A stretch of 64,000 nt of DNA from Opeltia flavorubescens (taxonomy: Eukaryota > Ascomycota > Lecanoromycetes > Teloschistales > Teloschistaceae): NCBI GenBank assembly GCA_000442125.1, contig KE546977.1, positions 372,001-436,000 of the forward strand. The letters are read 5' to 3'. The notes under the pieces are model-generated. The model saw only the letters and a program-made list of their open reading frames with translations, had not been told where the DNA came from and searched no databases. Below are positions 55,394 to 64,000 of this stretch, one piece after another. The position numbers and the translations under genes were made by a program. Each line of letters starts with the position of its first letter. Within the stretch, counting starts at the first letter, position 1.

Positions 55394-56659
55394 ATGAATT
55401 ATTATGGGCTTACTCGAGGTCACGCCGTACGTTCTCTAATCGGAAGTACGTTAACTAATAGCCGAGGAAAATTTACACGAGTCCGGATTTCAGCACGATT
55501 CGACAGCTCCATAAAACCAATATGTTACAACAGCACCTTCGCTACCAAATCTCGCAAGGAGGATCCAGTCTCTCAGAAGTCTTCGAGCGCCGTAATCCAA
55601 AGGGACAGATCGGAACCGAAGGACGTAGGATTACCCGCCCTCCTGGAGCAAGAGGTGCTTGGTAAAGCGAGGACGGCTTTACAGTCACCTACGGTACCCG
55701 ACGCATTGGCTGTGGAGGGAGTACTGCAGGCTTGCGAAAACTTTGCTCGGATATTAGCTGAGGAAGCTCATACAATTGACGGAGGTCCGGATGTCGAAAG
55801 AACGCCAGCCTCTAAGCTCCTTTCGCTGGAAGAAGGCCAGCATAATGTGAAGAACCAATACCGGAAACCTGTTCCCTTGACAAAAAATTCAGAGAGCGCT
55901 GCAGCACACATAATCTCTTCAACGGCATATAAGATCATCACAGATCCGAAAGTCTACATAACTCCAAAACTCCTATCGATGTACGTCAATGTGCAATCGT
56001 TGCTTCGCCGTCCGAGATCTTTACCGGAGATTTTCGACCTCTATGCTTGCAAGCCTGTTCCGAGGTCCAATACGAGCCCCATCAGATATTCCAGGCCAAA
56101 TCGCAACAAACCCTCTGCACATGTTCCTTTACAGATAGTCGACACAGCTTTATCTGCTGCTATAAAAAGTAAAGATCTTTCGCTATGCTTTGATATTATC
56201 AATTATTCAGTATGTGCACGCGCATTTCGAGTGTCTAAGTTCTTCCGCAAAGCCTTCGTACCGATATCCGGAGCCGTATTGGCTCCATTTGCCATATACA
56301 AGTTGGCGTCTGAGCTATCCGTATACATAAGTACGATGGATTCGAAAATGGCGACCCATTTGCTGTTTGGAGGGATTATGGCGTACGTGGGTTTCACCGC
56401 CACCATCGGGGTAGTTGCAGTTACAACAGCAAATGATCAAATGGACCGTGTCACTTGGGCAACAGGTACTCCTCTGCGGGAACGTTGGATGAGAGAAGAA
56501 GAGAGGATGCTTGTCGACCGGGTTGCTGGTGCTTGGGGTTTCCAACAGAGGTCTCGGCGAGGCGAAGAGGAAGGCCAAGACTGGGAAGCTTTGCGGGAGT
56601 GGATTGGTATGAGAGGGATGGTCCTGGACAAGACAGAGCTTATGGATGGAATGGAGTAA
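55394..56659 (+). CDS. Conserved fungal protein, likely mitochondrial membrane
   Basis: Single exon, 421 residues from the ATG at 55394. The first ~60 residues are basic and rich in Ser/Thr/Asn with few acids, as in a mitochondrial presequence. A helical domain follows (LGKARTALQSPTVPDALAVE). The second half has YVNVQSLLRRPRSLPEIFDL, YACKPVPRSNTSPIRY, and two hydrophobic stretches near residues 295-345 (FVPISGAVLAPFAIYKLASE and MATHLLFGGIMAYVGFTATI). The end, TWATGTPLRERWMREEERML with ALREWIGMRGMVLD, I know as a conserved pattern among ascomycetes, without an established function. Inner-membrane location is an inference from the presequence and spans. Confidence 0.75.
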   Translation: MNYYGLTRGHAVRSLIGSTLTNSRGKFTRVRISARFDSSIKPICYNSTFATKSRKEDPVSQKSSSAVIQRDRSEPKDVGLPALLEQEVLGKARTALQSPTVPDALAVEGVLQACENFARILAEEAHTIDGGPDVERTPASKLLSLEEGQHNVKNQYRKPVPLTKNSESAAAHIISSTAYKIITDPKVYITPKLLSMYVNVQSLLRRPRSLPEIFDLYACKPVPRSNTSPIRYSRPNRNKPSAHVPLQIVDTALSAAIKSKDLSLCFDIINYSVCARAFRVSKFFRKAFVPISGAVLAPFAIYKLASELSVYISTMDSKMATHLLFGGIMAYVGFTATIGVVAVTTANDQMDRVTWATGTPLRERWMREEERMLVDRVAGAWGFQQRSRRGEEEGQDWEALREWIGMRGMVLDKTELMDGME

Positions 56660-57084
56660 GAGCATGCTTGTTAATTTTGGAATACACCTACGATGACAAC
56701 CTGGCGCTCCTGTGTAGAGGCCTCCCCAGGAAATACTAGAAAGCATAAGTTGAAAATGGCCTGAGAAGTAAGGAAGGATTGACGTTGGATCTTGCCGCAA
56801 AGATGAATGGCCTATACTGAATTCCAACACTCGGCAAGTTGGCGAATGACCGATTAGAATGCGGAGGATTAATCCACGAAAGAGTACGAAGGCCTCGGGG
56901 CCGACTAGGTGTACACATACCGGTACCTCTGTAGGCTGAGACGGATGGAAGTGGAGGGTGGAATAGGAGCAATCAATTATGATGAGATTGAAGAATTCGA
57001 TCATCAGCATTCAAGCAGTATGTACCAAAGGCATAAGAAGTTTCAGAGGGAATCTCGATCATGCTCATTGTTCATTCGAAAGCT
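56660..57084. other. Intergenic region between convergent genes
   Basis: 3' flanks of the mitochondrial-type gene and of the CHORD gene. Overlapping short ORFs on both strands are antisense extensions of their neighbours. No gene supported. Confidence 0.4.
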
Positions 57085-58177
57085 TTATGCTCTTCCGGCA
57101 TGGCCTATCTGAATGATCTCGCTCGTTCTCTGTTCATCACTCCGAAGGGTAGGCCAGCTAGCGCCGTCCATTTTGACAAGTGTCAGCTCCAACTTCGTTC
57201 CCATGATCTTCGAAGTAGACCTCCCATTATCAATTTGCCCAAAAAGTGGTATGGTGGTCGTGTATCTCTTCATGTCCAAGGTTGGTAGATCGATGTCCAC
57301 TTCATTTGGTGAAGGAAATTCGATTCTTGCTCGACTTCTGTCAATTTTCTTAACGTACAAGCTCGCGATAACCACCGTTGGGGTTTGGTAAAAATCATGT
57401 CTGCCAGTACCTCGATCAGTATTACACCCTCGTTCCTCTGTTCGTTTATTCCTTACCGAACCGTTATTAAAGTTTCTTCCTTTTCATTGTGCTTCTTGCT
57501 ACCGACAAACATGTGGCGCTTCTTGCGGCTGCAACCCTCGATCTTCATGAACTCGTCAAACTCTAGCACCCGTCGCTTACAGCAGGTCCATCCTTTGCTT
57601 CCTTCGTGAAACAGTGCTTGGCCAGGATGGAAGATGCATTCTTCGGTTCCTCTAGTAGAGGAAGCGGTATCAACCGAGGACACGGCATTGCAACCTCTTC
57701 GGCGACAGATTTTGTTGGCAGGAATATCTAAAGAGGGGTCATCAGATTCTGATTCTGGTTGCGGTGGTGGTGTTGCCGCAGCGGTTTTCTGGGGTGCTTG
57801 AGGTTTGCGGGGGGGATTTTCGGTTCTCAAGTCGCCGTTGGAGACTAGAACGGGTCTTGGAGCAGGAGCGGAATTTTCTGATTCAGCAGGCTTCGGGGTT
57901 GGTTCTTGAGTTGGGGTGTCGTCGACAGTAGAATGCTTTCCTGTAGTACATGGCGGTATAGACAGGAACTCGTCGAACGTCAAAACACGAGGCTTGCAGC
58001 AATTCCATCCTGATTACGTGAGTCAATATGTGAACCACTTTAAGGGGGCTTGAGTGAGGGTGCCCGGACACCTTTCTGCCCTTCATGAAATACTGGTGGA
58101 CCTGGGTGGTAAATGCAGTCCTCGTCAGGATTGGTAAAGTCTTTGCCGCAGCCCTTGTGTACACACTTATCCGGCAT
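57085..58177 (-). CDS. CHORD-CS domain protein (CHP1/RAR1-related Hsp90 co-chaperone)
   Basis: Three exons (58177-58072, 58009-57457, 57400-57085) encode 324 residues. The first CHORD zinc domain opens the chain: CVHKGCGKDFTNPDEDCIYH, then PGPPVFHEGQKGWNCCKPRV. A Pro/Ser-rich linker follows. The second CHORD is CRRRGCNAVSS, EECIFHPGQALFHEGSKGWT and CCKRRVLEFDEF. The last exon gives a CS domain (RHDFYQTPTTVVASLYVKK is the opening; IEFPSPNEVDIDLPT follows). Animal CHORDC1 and the plant RAR1/SGT1 pair show this combination and act as Hsp90 co-chaperones in stress signalling. Plants have the CS domain in SGT1; fungi and animals have it fused, as here. Confidence 0.92.
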
Positions 58178-58808
58178 TTTAGCTCATATTCTTGAATACT
58201 GGCAAATTTTCCCTGATTTACCACGCAGTAATATTTGCAAGTTGGGCAATGTTGCAAAATTAAGCGCCAGCCGGTATCGTCTATAGTACAGGTGAACTAA
58301 TGCAGGCTTTAAATTAGCGCCATCTAGTGGGCAGAACTCCATCACCCTCGCGACTTCCACGGAGAACGCGTTTCTACTACGTCGACGCCCGTCTTGATCT
58401 TAATTTTAAGCTTTCTATCTAATGGTTTTGGTAATCTTAAGTCTTGACAGGCATATCCTACGTAAGAACACCTACTGCTATAATTTTCCCTGCATAAAAG
58501 CCGTCTCCATTTCCCGTGATGCATTTTTCTCGGTGGGATAAAAAGAGTTCGTGAAGGGAGATAAAATCCAGCGTACTAGAGAGCGCTAAAGTGTGGCTTT
58601 CATTAGTTTATCTGTACTATAGACGATCCCCCAAGGCAGCGCGGCGAGTAATGGTCTTGGCAAACAGGTTAGACGGAGATCTGTCTAGCCTGTCCATTAT
58701 GAACTCTTTCTAAAAATACTTCGAAGACCTCTATGACATACATATAGCCGATCGCTACAGAAAGATGTAGCGTACCGCTTTCGGAAAATTGGTTAAAAAA
58801 AACGTAGG
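58178..58808. promoter_or_regulatory. Divergent intergenic region between the CHORD gene and the glutaredoxin-like gene
   Basis: 631 bp, AT-rich, with no gene or recognised element. A short open stretch at 58342-58524 has no family features. Confidence 0.4.
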
Positions 58809-59184
58809 ATGAAGCCAACCAGTCGGCTTCTGCAGCATTCTATTCGGGTAACTCTCTTCACACGATCGAAATGTAGTCTCTGCGAAATTGCAAAAACGGT
58901 TGTCAAGTCCACCTCGCAGTCGAAAACATTTGATTACCGTGAGATTGACATAATGTCGGACGGGCAAGAGTCTTGGAAGCAATACGAGTTTGATACGCCT
59001 GTGGTGCGAACAAGAAACATTATGGTCTTGTCACACAGCATCTAATCCTGATTAGGTCCATGTTCAGCGTGTTTTCCACACATATTCAAAGCCTGATATT
59101 GCTACCGAGGCACGAAAGCTGATGCATCGCTTCAATCAATATGACCTCGAAACACTGATTGAGGAAGCTGAAGGCCCTGGCTAG
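58809..59184 (+). CDS. Small glutaredoxin-like protein (DUF836 / YDR286C type)
   Basis: Two exons (58809-59003 and 59056-59184; GTGCGA donor, ATTAG acceptor, phase 0) encode 107 residues. The start MKPTSRLLQHSIRVTLFTRS with KCSLCEIAK provides the thioredoxin-fold first strand and a CxxC redox pair. YREIDIMSDGQESWKQYEF with DTPVVHVQRVF gives the cis-proline region, where the usual TP is in DTPV. Size and wording match yeast YDR286C and related DUF836 proteins, probably mitochondrial thiol-redox factors of undefined substrate. Exon 2 is too short to appear as a free ORF and supplies the C-terminal helices ending LIEEAEGPG. Confidence 0.88.
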
Positions 59185-59257
59185 ATAGCCACCTTGGTCT
59201 GATCAAAGGCAGATCTAAATGCTCCCTTTGAGCGTGCGAGAATTGCTGATGTAAATG

Positions 59258-60329
59258 CTAGCGACTACTCAAAGCGCCTTTGGCCATAGCAAGCGCTGAA
59301 TGAGCATACGATCCTTTAGCAGCTGTCAGAGCAGAGCCCAGGTATGCTGGCAATGAAGTGGCATCTGTGGCTACCGATACCATCTGAAACCCCTGATCCG
59401 CGTATTGTCGAGCTTGGTCGCCGGAGACAGCATAGATTCCACTGGCTTTGTCGTTTTCCTTGGCGACTCTCTGGATCTTTGCAATGGCTTCTTTGAGTTC
59501 ATCATGCATAGTTCCATCCAAAATGGGGTGGCCAAGGTTGTTTCCTAGGTCGAAAGGGCCGCAGAATAAGACATCGATTCCTGGTATCTTAGCGATCTCT
59601 TCTACCTATCAACTGTCAGCTTCCAATTCTTGATTCTTTCCTATCCTTAAAGAGGGATACATTATGCAGCGCATCTTGCGTCTCTACTTGCACGATAGTT
59701 AGCAAGCTATCATTCGCTTGTTGCAGATACTCGGTCTGCGTCACGCCACCAAACTTCTCCATGGCGAAGGGTGACCCAAAGCCTCTCAGACCTGCTGGGG
59801 GAAATTTGGCCGACTTGACAAGCGATCTGGCATCATCGGCTGTATTGAGTAGAGGCACTATGATTCCATGTGCTGGGAATGGAAGGTGATTAGAGAGTTG
59901 TTATATCAACAAAAGACATCAAAACGCCCAGGATTCCTCACCTCCAGCATCAAGTGCTCCTGGTGGAGGTTCTCGTCAGCTTGACCAAGGCGAATTCTTA
60001 TACGCCACAGCAGGTTTGGCGCAACGCACTCTTTACCATCCAGCCTTCGTTTGCGGCTATTCTGACTACAGGGCTCACGCCACATCCGGCAATTGCTGCA
60101 ACAGCCTCATGCATAGCTCCGTCTAATTCTTTAATAAGCACTTATTGCCACCACATGTGGCATATCCAGTACCGTCGATATTTCCATGCTCTGTATCAAC
60201 CACGATCCAGTCGAAACCGCTGCGTGCCATGATTCTCGATACGTTACTTCCAGCAAGCATCTGCCAGGCTCCAAAAGTAAGACCAGAACCCGTACGAAGG
60301 GCTTTCTGAAGCCGATTTGCTGCTTGCAT
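59258..60329 (-). CDS. HpcH/HpaI-family class II aldolase
   Basis: Five exons (60329-60173, 60122-60030, 59959-59942, 59872-59661, 59605-59258) encode 275 residues. The chain has FGAWQMLAGSNVSRIMARSG, WIVVDTEHGNID with the conserved EHG metal/substrate motif, then DDGAMHEAVAAIAGCGVSPV, KRALDAGAHGIIVPLLNTAD and PPAGLRGFGSPFAME. LFCGPFDLGNNLGHP provides the later barrel strand. These enzymes cleave 4-hydroxy-2-oxo acids (for example HpaI in 4-hydroxyphenylacetate breakdown) to pyruvate and an aldehyde using a divalent metal; fungal members are often linked to sugar-acid or aromatic catabolism. Exon 3 is only 18 bp and encodes ALDAG; without it the frame breaks. Exact substrate unknown. Confidence 0.9.
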
Positions 60330-60860
60330 TGTAGAAGTTTGGTGCTATCGACTTTACCCACATGTGTTGACGAAACAAAACATACCCCACCAAGCCCCAC
60401 GGTGAAGTTGTTCACTGTGGAAAAGCTTTTACATAAGGTATCTCTAGCCGATCGGCTCGCTTGCACCTAAGCCAACTAGTAAATCTCATTTGACTGGCTT
60501 CTTCAACTCCAAATGGTCATACGCGACTTGCTTTGAAATTGACCGTTCTTGGAGCTTGGAGCTTGGTTGAAACGAAATCTTGAATGCTTGTGACATATTT
60601 TGAACTTTCTAAGCCCTTTTCGAAATATTCCAATCAAAGTGAACTAAACTTTGGCGTTTGGTCCACCAATGCATCCAGACCAGGGCATATGAAATCTATG
60701 ATTCCTCCCCACCATTGAAATATTTCATTCAAACCCGCGAAGATTTGAAAAACTTCAAACCAACTGGTTCCACTGGCACTGTCGTCAAATCGGCCGTGTG
60801 GCTCGCTCTTATTTGAGCAGGTCGTATATAAAGTCCTGGTCGCCTGATCGGGCCGGTCTG
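60330..60860. promoter_or_regulatory. Divergent intergenic region between the aldolase gene and LSM8
   Basis: 531 bp between opposite start codons. Repeated TTGAAAT/TTTGAAA-like words at 60530-60760 give an AT-rich promoter look, but no named element is supported. Confidence 0.4.
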
Positions 60861-61229
60861 ATGTCCTTACAATCTTACGTCAATAGTCAGTCCGCAGCCA
60901 GTTCCTCACGATCACGGCTCCTGGCTCGCTTTTTTACTAATCCAGCTTTGGTCATAGAGAAGGTTCTCGTCATCACAGCCGATGGTAGGACATTAACCGG
61001 CAATCTTCTCTCCTGCGATCAATTGACCAATCTTGTCCTCGGCCAAACCATCGAGCGCATAATCCGTCCACCTGAAGATCCAGACCCAAGTGCCGAAGTC
61101 AGTCACGGCCTGTACCTAATCCGAGGAGAGAATGTTGCAATATGTGGACTAGTCGATGAAGAGCTAGACGGGCAGATTGAATGGACTGAAGTGCGAGGCA
61201 GTGTTGTAGGGGGGATCAAGCATGTATGA
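60861..61229 (+). CDS. LSM8: U6 snRNA-associated Sm-like protein LSm8
   Basis: Two exons (60861-60885 and 60958-61229) encode 98 residues. Exon 1 is only 25 bp, giving MSLQSYVN; the 72-bp intron ends in CATAG and the joined sequence reads YVNKKVLVITADGRTLTG. The Sm1 motif (VLVITADGRTLTGNLLSCDQ) and Sm2 motif (LYLIRGENVAICG) are complete, and the end IEWTEVRGSVVGGIKHV is typical of LSm8. LSm8 defines the nuclear LSm2-8 ring that binds the 3' end of U6 snRNA. The intron is a multiple of three and free of stops, so read-through gives a false longer protein. Confidence 0.95.
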   Translation: MSLQSYVNSQSAASSSRSRLLARFFTNPALVIEKVLVITADGRTLTGNLLSCDQLTNLVLGQTIERIIRPPEDPDPSAEVSHGLYLIRGENVAICGLVDEELDGQIEWTEVRGSVVGGIKHV

Positions 61230-61784
61230 TGTTGGACTACACCCCCTTGGCTTCGAAAAAGGACCTGAGAGCAAAGCGATCCACATTCGGGATACCGGAA
61301 CATCGAACCCGACTACGAGAACTGGGCCCTCTACAGAAATTATTAAGTATAGGGGAAGCCAGTCACATGCCCAGAATTGGGTCAGTATGTCTTACCGGTC
61401 AACCTGCGCACGGATTGACCAGTAATGATAGCATCAGTCCCAATGCGTGTGTGCTGCTCCCTTGATGAAGTTATGGTGAATCGTGCTGTGGAGAACGATA
61501 TCTCGTGACACTTGAAATTTTTCATAAGGATAGTAGGATAGATGCTTTCAAATCTCTAGTCAAATGGGCCCTTACAGGCTGTACTCAGGAGCTGTCCAAC
61601 TCATCATATCAGCACCTTTAGCAAAGGCAACATATCATCGAGGCCAGCTTCTCACTGGGAAGATCCATCTTCGGGAATTTGAACAACCCACAGTTGCACT
61701 ATTTGGATATAACTTGTCGCGGACAAACACATTAACGGCCCAGTATATTCAACTTGAACCCAATGATTTGACGTTCATCCCCTT
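61230..61784. other. Intergenic region between LSM8 and EMC5 (convergent)
   Basis: No gene supported. A 92-codon plus-strand ORF beginning at 61564 runs into the EMC5 gene antisense to its last exon and is considered spurious. Confidence 0.45.
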
Positions 61785-62346
61785 TCATTTGCCTTCTTTG
61801 CTCCCCTTGTCCCTTATCCAATCGGCAAAGTCCTTCCTCTGAGCCTATTGCCGATGGATAGATTAGCCCGTGTTCCATATACGAGTACCTCGATGCTCTT
61901 GAAGGGCCCTTTCAATGCGCGCAGTGGTCTGTAACACGTACCCGTATGTCCATAAAACCCACTCTATCTTCCAAAGCCTGAAATGGCCCTCCCCCTCCAC
62001 TCTCCTTTTCAACCTGCCCAGCCCATACCCGCCAACTGATCGGCTTTAGTTGCTCGGCTCCAAGAACGAGGCCTAGGCAGATCAGTACAACTGACGCGAC
62101 GGTTTCAAGGGAGATATCGAGTGGAAGGGCTGTTGATGGAGTGGACGTTGCAGAAGGAAATTGGGCAGATGAGGTGGAAGACGGTATCGTCGCGTAAAGT
62201 AAAGAGTGTTCATAGGCGGAGTAGCAGCTTCATCAGTGGAGAGAGTCATCAGTCAAGACGGCGTGTGGAGAAGGCAAGATGATCGCTCACGCATGAGAAA
62301 GGAGAATTGCCCCTAGGATGAGTAGGGTTTGGGAGCTGAATGTCAT
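61785..62346 (-). CDS. EMC5: ER membrane protein complex subunit 5 (EMC5/MMGT1)
   Basis: Three exons (62346-62291, 62227-61942, 61844-61785) encode 133 residues; none forms a long isolated ORF with its own ATG, so the gene is easy to miss. Exon 1 is a first membrane span, MTFSSQTLLILGAILLSHA. Exon 2 continues CYSAYEHSLLYATIP, has a Ser/Thr/Pro loop, then LPLDISLETVASVVLICLGL, the second span, and KPISWRVWAG. It ends FQALEDRVGFMDIR and the last exon adds AQRKDFADWIRDKGSKEGK. This matches fungal EMC5 (human MMGT1) in size, two-span topology and the DIR...R..F..W tail. EMC inserts tail-anchored and multispan proteins into the ER membrane. All junctions agree in phase (donors GTGAGC and GTACGT, acceptors AAG and TAG). 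Confidence 0.88.
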
Positions 62347-62788
62347 GTCTTGCTGGTTCTTGGTATTTGACAAAATTACATGTCGCGCTGATATTGTCGT
62401 CGTGAATGCATAGCGTTTGAGTTAAGATTTGGTTTCATAACCACCAAGCCGTTTTGTTCCCCACCTGTATCGCAGGGCTAGACTTGGGGGAAATGGGACT
62501 CGCAAAATTTAGACTATCTCAACTACCTATCTTTATACATTCTCTCTATGAATTTAGATAGACATTGATTAGGAATCATGTGTCGCTTCAACCTTCTCTT
62601 TGCTCGAGGACAAGCCTGAAATGTACTGTACTAACCCACCGCACACTGCTTTGAGCAGCCTTGCCAGGGTTTCATAATTTTGTAGGCTCTTGCACGAGCT
62701 TTCCACGTTTTCCATTATCAAAATACCAGCGATGTCGCTCTTACTAAATTTTGTATACCGTGGACTCGAGTTGGCAAAACGTGAGAAT
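62347..62788. other. Intergenic region between EMC5 and MSH5
   Basis: Promoter side of EMC5 and 3' flank of MSH5, both on the minus strand. An open frame at 62569-62817 overlaps the MSH5 end in another phase and is not supported. Confidence 0.4.
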
Positions 62789-63953
62789 TTATGTGCTCCC
62801 ATTCGCAGCCAGAACATTCTCGAGAAGCAATCGGGGCCCCTGCCATGTCTCTCTGTCGCTGGTAGACTTACGGTACCAGCAAAGGTCCTCAGTAAGGAAA
62901 GCCCGGGCCGTCGCCTCCTATGCTGCTTTTAGTTGACTGTGTGAATGAGAATGACAGCTGCACAAGCACGAGTAACGTACGGCTAGCTTCAAGTCTGCTT
63001 CTTCAACTTTGGATATCTTAGCACATAAGACGACTAGATCCTCGCCGGTGACGCTCAACAATCCAAGCCTATCAGCTCGCTCGACGATCGCATAGTCGAT
63101 TCCGTTGATAGCAGCACACCTTGGTCCATCAGCTCAGCAACCTAAAGCACAAAGGCTCTCAATGATGTCGCTCACACAGTGCCGAAGCTTGATCGACTTC
63201 GGCCTGATCGAAAACTAAGCATTCATTAGTTGAAGCTGGAAAGGTCGCATTAGTGGCTTACTTGTAGAGGTAGGTGATTTGATTCTCCATTGCTTCAGCG
63301 TCCTTGTCGATTCGAATTTCCATATGCCCAAAAGCCAGCTGTGGCCGAGGTTGAAGAAAACCATTCTCAAAGATCTCGTGGAAGTGTGTCGCCCCGAGCA
63401 CCTTTGGTCGTTCTGCATCGAGGCTGAGGAAATGCTCGAAAACACCACAAGCAAGACCGGCACCATCTGAGACCATTATCCAGCTGTAGGCTCCAGAAAG
63501 CTGATTCTTAGCTTACCGTTGGATTCTGTTCCTTTCCCAAATTCATCGACGATAACAAGGCTACGGCGCGTGGCTAAATTTAAGGACTTGTATACTTGTT
63601 GGAGATCGATCATGAACGCACTCTGAATCCGTGTAATCGTCTCCTTCGTTGCTATACGGGTTAGGATCTTGTCCGTGAGCCCAATGGTCGCAACATCGGC
63701 GGGTACAAAGCAACCGACATGTGCCATGTAAACAATAAGAGCCACATGCTTGATGTGTACGCTCTTTCCAGAGTAATTGGGTCCTGTCATGATGAGCATG
63801 CTTGGCTGACGATCAATTCCATAAGAAGCCGCCTCAGAGGAAGCGGGCGAGCGTTCGACGTTGCCTCTGCGATGACCGCTGGTACCTTCCCCACCAACGA
63901 GAAAGGTGTCATTGGCAACATATGAAGGCACCGTGAGTTCTTGTAGAAGATGG
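62789..63953 (-). CDS. MSH5: MSH5, meiotic MutS homologue, 3' part (gene continues beyond the right edge)
   Basis: Five exons are visible (63953-63517, 63466-63262, 63214-63176, 63119-62981, 62917-62789); 63954-64000 looks like an intron. The first visible exon, from HLLQELTVPSYVANDTFLVG, holds the MutS ATPase: Walker A in GPNYSGKSVHIKHVALIVY, then PADVATIGLTDKILTRI, QSAFMIDLQQVY and the Walker B RRSLVIVDEFGKGTESN. GATHFHEIFENGFL and the GRSRSSFGTVCAAINGID helix-turn-helix follow, with IVERADRLGLL. The wording FMIDLQQV and VALIVYMAHVG marks MSH5 rather than MSH4 or the repair MutS proteins. MSH4-MSH5 clamps stabilise Holliday junctions and favour crossovers. Unbroken frames suggest a working meiotic gene. 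Confidence 0.92.
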
Positions 63954-64000
63954 CTGGAAGTAGTTAATACTATTGTATGCAGCATACTATATCAATGCTT

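Noticed and set aside
60798-61229. Unspliced 143-codon version of LSM8
   Set aside because: Includes a stop-free 72-bp intron and an upstream non-ATG extension. Splicing gives the exact LSm8 length and motif spacing.
61564-61842. 92-codon plus-strand ORF
   Set aside because: Overlaps the last exon of EMC5 in antisense and matches no family, although part of it faintly resembles an arrestin-like strand pattern.
62569-62817. 82-codon minus-strand ORF as an alternative C-terminal exon of MSH5
   Set aside because: Using it requires a 15-bp intron or an extra unsupported splice. Reading straight through exon 62917-62789 gives a plausible ending (RLLLENVLAANGST).

Overview
The window is nuclear DNA of a filamentous ascomycete (Pezizomycotina). 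The genes are dense. Most carry one to seven short spliceosomal introns, mostly 43-100 bp, with GTRNGY-type donors and YAG-type acceptors. The gene set is typically fungal: Zn(II)2Cys6 regulators, a verprolin, a DHA1 transporter, RGS-LOV photoreceptors and a HET-domain relic. The sequence does not fix the class; LOV4-type photoreceptors and the general gene content suit Leotiomycetes or related classes. Five single-base ambiguities (N at 4246, 4251, 12230, 19231 and 34028) all lie outside the called genes.

Layout. 1-0.9 kb: 5' end of a MAK21/NOC1 ribosome-biogenesis gene running off the left edge. 0.9-4.6 kb: AT-rich, gene-poor island with a broken HET-domain gene. 4.6-21.6 kb: housekeeping block with a fatty-acid-hydroxylase-superfamily protein, an alpha/beta hydrolase, a membrane-anchored glutaredoxin, RPL6, RPN13, dipeptidyl peptidase III, a small unknown protein and a SNF5-family remodeller subunit ending in a GATA-type finger. 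21.9-28.1 kb: faster-evolving genes (a putative secreted protein, an MFS drug transporter, a two-span membrane protein). 28.5-39.3 kb: VPS9, an ASNSD1-type asparagine-synthetase-like protein, a PLC-like phosphodiesterase, a MOB2-like protein and LEO1. 39.8-50.4 kb: a regulatory block of two divergent Zn(II)2Cys6 factors followed by two head-to-head LOV photoreceptor genes. 51-64 kb: mitochondrial rhomboid protease, TMA17-like chaperone, verprolin, a mitochondrial-type membrane protein, a CHORD-CS protein, a small glutaredoxin-like protein, an HpcH/HpaI aldolase, LSM8, EMC5 and the 3' end of meiotic MSH5.

The most striking content is at 45.1-50.4 kb. Two LOV blue-light sensor genes face each other across about 0.8 kb. 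One closely resembles the Botrytis BcLOV4 RGS-LOV protein. The other has an RGS-like region, a LOV domain with an unusual core, and a C-terminal PAS-like domain. Both keep the photoactive cysteine. Immediately beside them sit two divergent zinc-cluster regulators, so about 11 kb is devoted to sensing and regulation.

Gene models were built by hand from splice signals and reading-frame phase, and every exon junction given was checked for phase. No alignment or database search was run, so family names rest on recognised motifs.
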